Origin: Phallusia mammillata
Taxonomy: Eukaryota > Chordata > Ascidiacea > Phlebobranchia > Ascidiidae
Direction of reading: 5' to 3'
Length of the DNA: 64,000 nucleotides
Assembly: GCA_003260075.1 (NCBI GenBank)
Contig: QLIY01000145.1
Span: 124,001-188,000, forward strand
Positions 59,994-64,000 of the stretch are shown in pieces. Below the pieces are notes generated by a model that was not told where the DNA came from, did no database searches, and was given only the letters and a program-made list of their open reading frames with translations. The stretch's first letter is position 1, and each line of letters starts with the position of its first letter. Made by a program: the position numbers and the translations under genes.

Positions 59994-62900
59994 TGCCAAA
60001 CCCATATTTTTTCATACTTTTGTTCACAAATTACATTTTTTTCGATTTGATAAAACCAGTGTCATAAAATTCGTAAATATTTGGCCTTGTTTGACACCGT
60101 TGTTGTCCGAAAAAGGCTACCGACCTCCAAGTTATTTGATCCTGAACAAACCTCGTTTGAAACTTCTGAACACAAACAACGCAGCGTCATATCAAAGACT
60201 GTCATTCCAACGTTGACATTTCCTAATCCCGCTGGATTAACCCGTTGCATTGTTACGTAACTATACATGTTAAACTTGACACCGCTGAAAGTGCCCCCGC
60301 ATCGTCATAGTGACGTCACAAACCCGTTTTTCTCGGGGCATCTTTGGTTGAGAGGCAAGCCTTAACCAGGTGAAAGGGTTTAGGGTCAGGTTTAACAAAC
60401 TAGGCTTGTTTCCACACAACAAAGGTTCTGTGTGACGTAACAACGTACCCGCGGTATTTTCGAATCGCTATTTTAGTGGTTTGCTTGTTTTGGCTCTGCA
60501 GTCTTAAGGGTGGGCAAAAATGTTCCCAAATTTGGGTCCTTTTTCGAAGAATTCGGGTTTGGAAAAGTAATCAACACAACTGGCACACCTGAAACACTTA
60601 TTAGGAAGAAACGCCCCGAGATTGCACCCACAAGCACATTCTTTTCGAAACAATAAAGCAGTGTAGGCTATTCTTTTGCAGGTGGTACCTCAAAAATGAT
60701 GTTATTGCTAGAAAATCTCAAAAATCTTGTGTCAAAAAATGTCAAAAGATTCCGAAACGCTATGATTTCATTTGATTAACCACAATATAGTTTTTAAATT
60801 TAAGCTCAATATATTCAGCACAGTTCAACTTCCCCATGCAGAAAATCTAAACTTAGTAATGTTCAAAATGTGTAATATTGTGTTTACGTGCTTCATTGTG
60901 TTTAAAACCTGATCTTTATCTTATTTCCTACCAAAACCAGCTTTAATCATCACATAAAACATGCACCTAATTCCAATAATTACGTTTTCATATTAAAACT
61001 AGTTTGTCACAATTTTCAGAATTACTAATTTGCATCATGAGTCGATAACCAGATCCCGACCGGTTACCGTGCAATCGTTGCCATGATGACAAACAGTCCA
61101 CCGTCGTCTACCCTACAGCTGACCGGAGGCGGGCCAGACTTCAAAACTGGATGATCTCCAATTGCAAACTCTTGCCAAGCTGGGAACTGCAGGTTTGTAA
61201 TTAATTCTAATTTTTACTGTGAGCAGGGACTTGGCGGGTCAATCCGAAAATCCTATGCTTGGACCGAAGTTTTAACACCTTTTTTAAGGAGGAGGGCTCT
61301 TGTAACTGGAGACGGTGATGTAGCATTGGCCGGTGTCCAATGACTTTTTGTGTTGTCAGCTTGAGGCTAAAGGTTTCTGGTTTGGCAACATGAATCCGGA
61401 GTTGTCTGGATAGTAGGTGTTAACAAGTGGTGTTAGGGCTTTGAAGGAATTAGCCAGTCAGTAGTAAAGGATTGCAAGCAATGTTTTCTTCATTATTTCC
61501 GTGTGTCTGGGCATTCATTATTGAGGACCACTGTGTAAAATTGTACATGCTATGGCCACACACTAGTTTATGCGCAGCATATATTTTTATGCGTGTGGAC
61601 ATACACACAAGCTCCCTGAGTACACGGAGGAGCACTGTGAACAACATTAGAAATGCACGCTGTGACCACACACCAGTTCAAAACACATTTTCATGTGCTG
61701 AGAATGTCATTGCGCAATTATACTTACAGGAGTAAACATCGGTTTTAGGACATCATTCAAGTTGCTGTTTTTCATTTTTTGCACCATTTTTTTTCATTAA
61801 TTGACGAATAGACTGTATCTAACCAATGGAAAACCAAACTTGAACATTCAACTTTAAAGCAGACATTATGTGTCTCTACGTTGTTTCATCCAGGTGATGA
61901 AAAGTATGGAAAAAATCATCAAAATTTTGTTCACATGGAGTTAAACCCCACTTGATCACAACTAATAGGTGACGTAGAGTTCACACGCTTTCTTGACTTC
62001 TTCAAAACTCCCTAACACTCTATGACGTAACAAGCAAACACTCGCCGTCGGCTGGAAGGAGTGTTTTTGGGTGTAAACGACATTCGAGAATAACCACACG
62101 GGGTTAGATCGGCCACTTGAGGACGCGACGTGAATCACTGCCACAGTGACGTCATCTGCTGATCAGTAAGATTTCTATTTTGGGGTGGCAGATTTTGGGA
62201 ACGGGTTGAAAGAAAAAAACACGGTTGCGGCACGTACACCGTGCTTTCGGTTATTCTTAGGTTGTTTTTGAACTTTCCTTTGTTGTTCTGTTCGCTCTGT
62301 AACGTCACTGGGGTGTTTGTTAGACTTTTTGACCTTTTTAAGTCAGTCGCTGTTTTAATTTTAAGCTGGGATTCCCGAAGTGCCAAAACTACTTTGACAT
62401 AAATACCAAGAAAGATCAGCTAAACGAAATGTAACGATTAGGATTAAAATTAACCAAACTTGTCATACTTTTAGCCAAGCAAAAATATGTATTTTAATTG
62501 AAAGGTTGTTACGTAACAATCTGTGACACTTCAAAAGTTTTGGTGTGTGGTGCCTTCAAGGGCAACGAATTTTTCATTTTTTTAACTAGCAAATTGTATT
62601 TTTACTTTGGCAAGGTGCAGAACTACCTTTTGTGATATCCCAGGTTTTATTACGTTGCGTTTGGCGACACCTAATGGAGTTGTTTGCACATAACTCTTTA
62701 TTGCCGTCATGTGGAGGTAACAAAACTAAACTCTAATAATAATTTGAAACTCATATTCAACATGTGACAAATTCTTGCGGTTGTTCCTTACAAGACTAAA
62801 ACGTTTAAAAATTTAACCAAATTTGTCGAAAGGCAAATCAAAATCGAAATCCCTGGACACCTGTGCAGAAACACATTCGCAACGTTTCCTCATACAAATA

Positions 62901-64000
62901 TGATTTTCTTGTCCATTTCTGCGCGTCGGGTTTAGGTTCGAGAAGTTGAAAAAAAGCTTGATTCGTGCCTGACTTCACACTCGGCCACTTTAGTGTCGTA
63001 ATTTCGCTTTCATAAATTTGACTTGATAAATTTTGACCTGCTTAAAAAGTAAAAATCGACTGTTGGCGTGTCATAAAAACAGTGAAATTGGACTTTGCTG
63101 CTAATGCATACGTTTAACGCATGTATCAAATGTGGATACGAAAAGCATCATGATAATTGTCACAATTTATAACCTTTCTGTAAAGGTGGACACACACCCA
63201 CAAAAACTCACTTGTCAAGTGAAAAATATTAAAAATTATGATGTACATACTTACAGCTAAAAAACTTCGAGCAATTTTGTTTTTGTCAAACTTCCAGGCT
63301 AACAAAAGTAGTGAACATCTGCCCGACAATTGTTTTGTGGACAATAGCAGACAGTGGGACACAAGTGCGATAATGAGTTGCCCATTGTGACGTGTAATTC
63401 GATCACAATACAAGGCTCACTTGTGGAATACGTCGATTGTCAGTAGCTTGGTGAATCAGGACCTGTTCAAAGTAAGTAGATTAGGAAACAGGCCATCGAC
63501 TAAAGGTGTAGGCTATGCACAGACTGACTGAATATATTCCACAGAAACAAAAGCAACATTTTAAAACTAAAGAGCCGACCGATTTAACTGTTTGTTGAGA
63601 GAGATGGTTTTATTAGAGTTGTCGGCAGTAGAATACGAGCATAGAGTCGTTATGGCAAAACAGGAAATTCGGGACAGAGTAAAGTGTCGAGCGAATTATT
63701 GGTAAAAAAAAAGTATTTCTGGTTTGAAAAGAAGATATTCGAGAGGTTTAAGAGGAAGTTTACGCTGTATTGAAGTTTGTTGTTAACAGACAGTTGTAGT
63801 TACAATTTCCACTTGATGTTATGTTATACTTGATATTCTAGAAATGTTTTGATAGTACAAAATCATAGGCGTATTGCAAAAACATACAATAACTCAAATA
63901 TTGGCAAGACAAAACAAATGCGTACATAATAAATTGCAGTTTTAGCTACGTATTATGTCCCAAATGTACGTGTAATTTTCATGTTTTTTTTACCGTAATA
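59994..64000. other. Right end, no gene recognised
   Basis: AT-rich sequence with two TGACGTCA palindromes (60308, 62147) and a repeat segment near 62968-63010 related to the WxxW-gene intron. A short open stretch at 61049-61192 was considered and rejected as an exon. Confidence 0.45.

Noticed and set aside
61049-61192. Possible THAP-like zinc-finger exon (CNRCHDDKQS...YPTADRRRARLQNW) with a CTGCAG|GTTTGT donor
   Set aside because: A stop codon sits immediately upstream in frame, the only acceptor nearby has no pyrimidine tract, and the downstream zinc ligands were not found.
1-64000. CRISPR arrays, prokaryotic operons, phage or viral genes
   Set aside because: No spaced direct-repeat arrays, no Shine-Dalgarno-led gene runs and no viral protein motifs were seen; gene structure is eukaryotic throughout.

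Overview
The window looks like nuclear DNA from an animal, most likely an invertebrate chordate; an ascidian such as Ciona is my best guess, not proven. It is AT-rich, and its genes have short exons with GT-AG introns. It carries a fibroblast growth factor (FGF), a mitochondrial sirtuin, TFIIA-gamma, a secreted WxxW-domain protein and an ApaH-like phosphatase. Many small hAT-like elements are present, and allele-like local duplications suggest a very heterozygous source. Nothing bacterial was seen.

Layout. The left third is gene-dense. On the minus strand lie a three-exon gene of unknown function (1070-2084), a secreted WxxW-domain protein (2661-3868), a two-exon Ser-rich disordered protein (6949-7895) and an eight-exon SIRT3-type sirtuin (8328-13337). 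A 436-bp divergent promoter region separates the sirtuin from GTF2A2 (13774-14100, plus). GTF2A2 is followed by an ApaH-like phosphatase (14507-15427, plus). From 19106 to 33286 a three-exon FGF gene runs on the minus strand, with introns of about 1.9 and 11.3 kb. I assembled the multi-exon genes by reading splice sites and checking that the phases close; each joins in frame, except that exon 1 of the first gene is interrupted in the assembly.

From about 33.3 kb to the end I find no gene I can name. This part holds hAT-like miniature elements with recognisable terminal inverted repeats and, in several cases, 8-bp target-site duplications. It also holds a 20-bp tandem repeat, tRNA-derived relics, long C or G tracts and a few weak coding candidates.

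Two global patterns stand out. First, short C/G runs (8-13 nt) and both N bases repeatedly sit at the junction of two nearly identical adjacent copies that differ by SNPs and small indels. This looks like two haplotypes laid end to end during assembly, and it breaks one real exon. Second, the palindrome TGACGTCA occurs at least 15 times by eye, where about one is expected by chance; five copies lie inside FGF exon 1.
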